From NCBI GenBank assembly GCA_034190875.2, contig CM067346.1, positions 48,502,257 through 48,566,256 on the forward strand: a stretch of 64,000 nt of DNA, read 5' to 3'. This document shows, piece by piece, positions 60,830 through 64,000 of the stretch; position 1 is the stretch's first letter, and every line of letters begins with the position of its first letter. The translations under genes and the position numbers were made by a program. The notes below the pieces were generated by a model. It was given only the letters and a program-made list of their open reading frames with translations, ran no database searches and was not told where the DNA came from. Source of the stretch: Urechis unicinctus. Lineage: Eukaryota; Annelida; Polychaeta; Xenopneusta; Urechidae.

Positions 60830-62855
60830 ATTTTGTTCAACGAAATTTAAAAAATCCATGCATTACGCCGCTGTTTACATTTGGATTACCTCATTAAAGG
60901 GGCACATCTTTCCCTAATCGTCCTGTTCTGTTCGTGCCCAACGATTAACTCTCTACCTATGCAGCTATCATCGTAATGTTCTAAATTCAATCATAGAGAT
61001 TATTTTACTAGCACGCATTTGCTAAATGACAGATAAGCGAAGCTATTAAGCGTAATTGCATCAGTTAAACACTCTATTTAATAAAATGGCACTATTAGTG
61101 AAGGTAACAAACCAGTCAATGATAAGATGCTGCTAGAGATAAAGAAATTCAACCATTATCTAGAAATGGCGCTTATTAATGTCGTGGGCCGTGAGTATTT
61201 CGAGAAGTAGGGTAACTTGTACCTGGACTAGCATGAATGTGTCGTCATAATGAAGCGAAAATGACCTCCTTTTCATCGGCTACCGTTGCCTCATGTTGTT
61301 GCCGATATATTCAAAGCATATCAAACTCATATGAAGCATTCCTAAAGCCAAGATCAGCTACAGAACCCATCTATCACGATTGGCGGTGGATCATAGATTA
61401 ATAATATATCATGCACATTAAGCAGTACGTTAATTGTGGTACGTGTTTACTTTTCTTCAAATTAGTAGTTGAGCTCAGTAAACTCAATGATTGCATTGGT
61501 CAGCGGCGAACTGTATGTAGGCATTCATGACATGCATTATAAATTTTCATATTGTTTTGCAAGCCTATTAATACATGAAAGGCACTGTTTACAAGGTACA
61601 AGGAAGTTTATTTTAGCCGGGAAATTTAACAGCATGATTTCTTTCTATACCAGTATGAACAATCATATTTTACTAATTCCAAATTATTTCTACAGCAATA
61701 AAAGGCCAATATGGAAAAGTTTTTATCAAGAATGACGTTACACTGGGTTAGTAATAAACGTTATAATAAATATACATTCTGCGTATTCACATCAACTAAC
61801 ATTACCAATAATTTTGGACGTCTTTATCGACGTCTCGTAAATGACAAGCACCGGTAATTTTGCAGATGCAAACAACGGTTAGCTAGCGAACGGATGGCAC
61901 GCAACATTACATGCATGTGTAAACGAATGGTTAAGCAAAGTATCCCATCGGCCAATCGCAACTTAAGGCTCGGTCCGAGACAAGGTCTCTTTTTGATTTA
62001 CATGAATTGTAAAGATAATAAGCGAACAACCAGTTCATGTAATCGCGAGCAGAACCCATATAACCGCTACAATTTCGGCAATTTAAGACATTAGAACACA
62101 CCGTAGGTTGAAATGCAATTGTTTATATATTTTCAAAATATTCACAGTATAGGTTCATTATTGACATAATGGGACTATAGATGCTACCATATATGAATGC
62201 ATCGACCAATACAAAACGATGCTCAGCGGCTGTCGTTTGCTTTCAACTCACCTTTGTATTGACGTTCAGCGATATTTTCAGGAACAGTTGACTGATCCGC
62301 GGCACCGATAAGATGTCTTGTATTTATAGGAGGTTCTGCACTGAGCGTTTCTTAAGGCAACAATGGAATTTCCAATATATGTGTGCTGCTGAAAGCCATA
62401 TAGAGCCTTAGTGTTCTTAAAGTAGCATTATTGGTAATATCTTCTGACAGCCTTACATTACCAGGTATATCGTACATTTGCTGTCCACCAATATAAGCTA
62501 ATATCAAACGGCACGATAACATGTATAATTTAGCTGCTTTCTGCCATCATTAGACGGTTACATTTTGTCTGCGACGATGAAAAATGAACGCTAATCGCCT
62601 TGCTATTGGTATGCCATGGTCTAATGGTGGTGAAAGACGCAAATCAGGGACACGAATTTATTTATATACCGATTTGGGTTACAATTGTGGTATGGTCTGA
62701 ACTTTTGCCGAATATTCCGTAATATGGGTTGCCAAAGGGAAGCCCAATCAAATGCCTCGGATCGGATATGCGGTTGATCCGGAAAGATATTGGTTAAGAT
62801 GTGCCTTTGGACAAATCACAGTCATGAAACTACAGCGTTTTCAGCGCGCTTTAGT
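60830..62855 (+). repeat. Dispersed repeat family, copy II, main part
   Basis: 60930-62150 is collinear with 32630-34330 (for example acagataagcgaagctatta, atggcactattagtg, atattcaaagcatatcaa, acgttaattgtggtacg, ggctcggtccgaga versus ggataggtccgggac). 62485-62855 is collinear with 35675-36045 inside array unit 1 (gctttctgccatcattagac, aatgaacgctaat, aatcagggacac, atattggttaagatgtg). So the family runs from copy I directly into the array unit, with deletions in copy II. A few 66-88 codon frames are unsupported. Confidence 0.78.
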
Positions 62856-62929
62856 TTGTATCGTTTCCTCTCGCGAAACAGGCTTATCATCTTATGCAAC
62901 ATATCATTGATGTCAGCGGAAGATGATAA

Positions 62930-64000
62930 TCCACTATCGCAATTTTCTTCGCATTTCGCTGATTCGAATCTGTTCATTAAAGGAGCACATCATTCTAAAT
63001 CGGATAATAAAAGACGATTCAATCTGCTTTATTGCGTATTATTAGCGTAGCCATACCTTGCAGACAAATAATTCCGATTAAGATGATGTGACGCAGTTTA
63101 TTGTTGGGAAACACCAAGCCTAATATTCATAGTAATTTCATTTACATTAAGGGCCTGTTCGCGTACAGCGATTCACTCACTACCGATGCTGCTATCGTCG
63201 TAATCATAAATAATCTTTGTCTCATATTCTTTTTCAAATTGCCAGATGAGGGAAGCTAATTATCTTAATTGCATCCGGTGAACCCGCCTATCATTGAAAT
63301 GGCACATTTGGTGGTGGTTTCAGGAAAGTCCATAATGCAATGCAGCTGAGTGTAATGAAAGTAAATAAATATCATGGAATGGTGAGTATTTCGAGAAGTT
63401 GGAGAACTCCTACCTGGATCCGCATGAATATATTGTAATGATGGTGCGGAAATGACCGTCTTGTCAATGGGTAACTCTACCTCATTTGTAGCCGATGTAT
63501 TCAAAGCATATCAGCCTCACGTAGAACATTCTTAGAACCAGCTCTCAAACCTGTCAATCATTATTGGAGAGGATCGTACTATGCATTCATAGTTGATCAT
63601 GCCGATTGGGTGATACGTTAATTGTGGTGCGTGGATACTGGTCTTCAGTAAACAAAATTATTGCATTGATCAGCGCGGAACAGTTTACATGCATTCAGAG
63701 GTATGGTTGCTGCAAGCATTGTTATTTTAATGAGTTTCAGCCTACTAGTTTCAGTTACTAGTAGAAAGAAATTGTTTCAAGGTATAATCATGTCATAATA
63801 TAGAACTTGTTTTCGTAGAGCAATTTAACATCATGATTTGTTTCAAAGTGAGGGTGAACAAGGTCCGATATTTTCTACAGTAGAGCACTTTGGATTTGCC
63901 GCACACAATATCTTTTTTGTTGACGTATTCCAGCACGAATGTGTTTTTCTCAGATGATTGCAGGAATACTGGTCCAAACGTGCCCTACTGATCAATACCA
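62930..64000 (+). repeat. Dispersed repeat family, copy III (runs off the window)
   Basis: A shared upstream word (tcattaaaggagcacat versus tcattaaaggggcacat at about 60890) starts the match to copy II. 63140-64000 then follows copy I from 32630 to 33650, including gatggtgcgga, gatgtattcaaagcatatca, gtacgt/atacgttaattgtgg and tttgccgcacac. Relative to copy II it lies about 2.1-2.2 kb downstream in the same orientation. No coding region is seen. Confidence 0.78.

Overview
This is a repeat-rich, gene-poor stretch of eukaryotic nuclear DNA. It is AT-rich by eye, carries long TA/GA microsatellites, many minisatellites, a 100-N scaffold gap, and remnants of three transposon classes: a tyrosine-recombinase (YR) retrotransposon, LINEs and a terminal-inverted-repeat DNA element. 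That mix fits an animal, probably a marine or other aquatic invertebrate; the sequence alone does not fix the phylum. Apart from frames crossing the gap or TA microsatellites, no uninterrupted reading frame exceeds about 120 codons. I recognise no intact host gene, and no tRNA, rRNA or CRISPR.

Layout. 1-8.3 kb: unique DNA dotted with minisatellites (unit sizes about 36/37, 40, 31/23, 15, 71, 21 and 43 bp). 8.5-11.5 kb: a 1.45-1.53 kb segment duplicated in tandem, each copy ending in nested 22-bp and 40-bp minisatellites. 13.8 kb: assembly gap. 13.9-16.9 kb: a decayed Ngaro/DIRS-like YR retrotransposon (SGNH-hydrolase tail, Gag, RT-RNase H, tyrosine recombinase), cut off after the first recombinase catalytic block. 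16.9-18.1 kb: a decayed LINE on the minus strand that abuts it and is itself missing its RT catalytic core. 18.3-18.8 kb: microsatellite. 25.3-26.8 kb: a 1484-bp TIR element with a 3-bp target duplication, inserted at the edge of a GC-rich, exon-like minus-strand frame (26813-27021).

32.0-64.0 kb is the most unusual part. A long dispersed repeat family is present three times in the same orientation (copy I 32.0-34.9 kb and on into the array; copy II split between 54.4-55.0 and 60.8-62.9 kb; copy III 62.9 kb to the window end). In copy I the downstream part has been amplified into a head-to-tail array of about 4.11-kb units (34867-50903, with a detached tail at 53184-53574). The units are nearly identical, but they share variants in a mosaic way. 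The last unit is split by 2.28 kb containing a GA/TA microsatellite and a LINE endonuclease fragment.

The genes here do not work together as a pathway; they are remnants of selfish elements. The window is informative mainly as a record of tandem amplification, gene conversion and transposon decay. All similarity statements come from reading the sequence; no alignment or database search was run.
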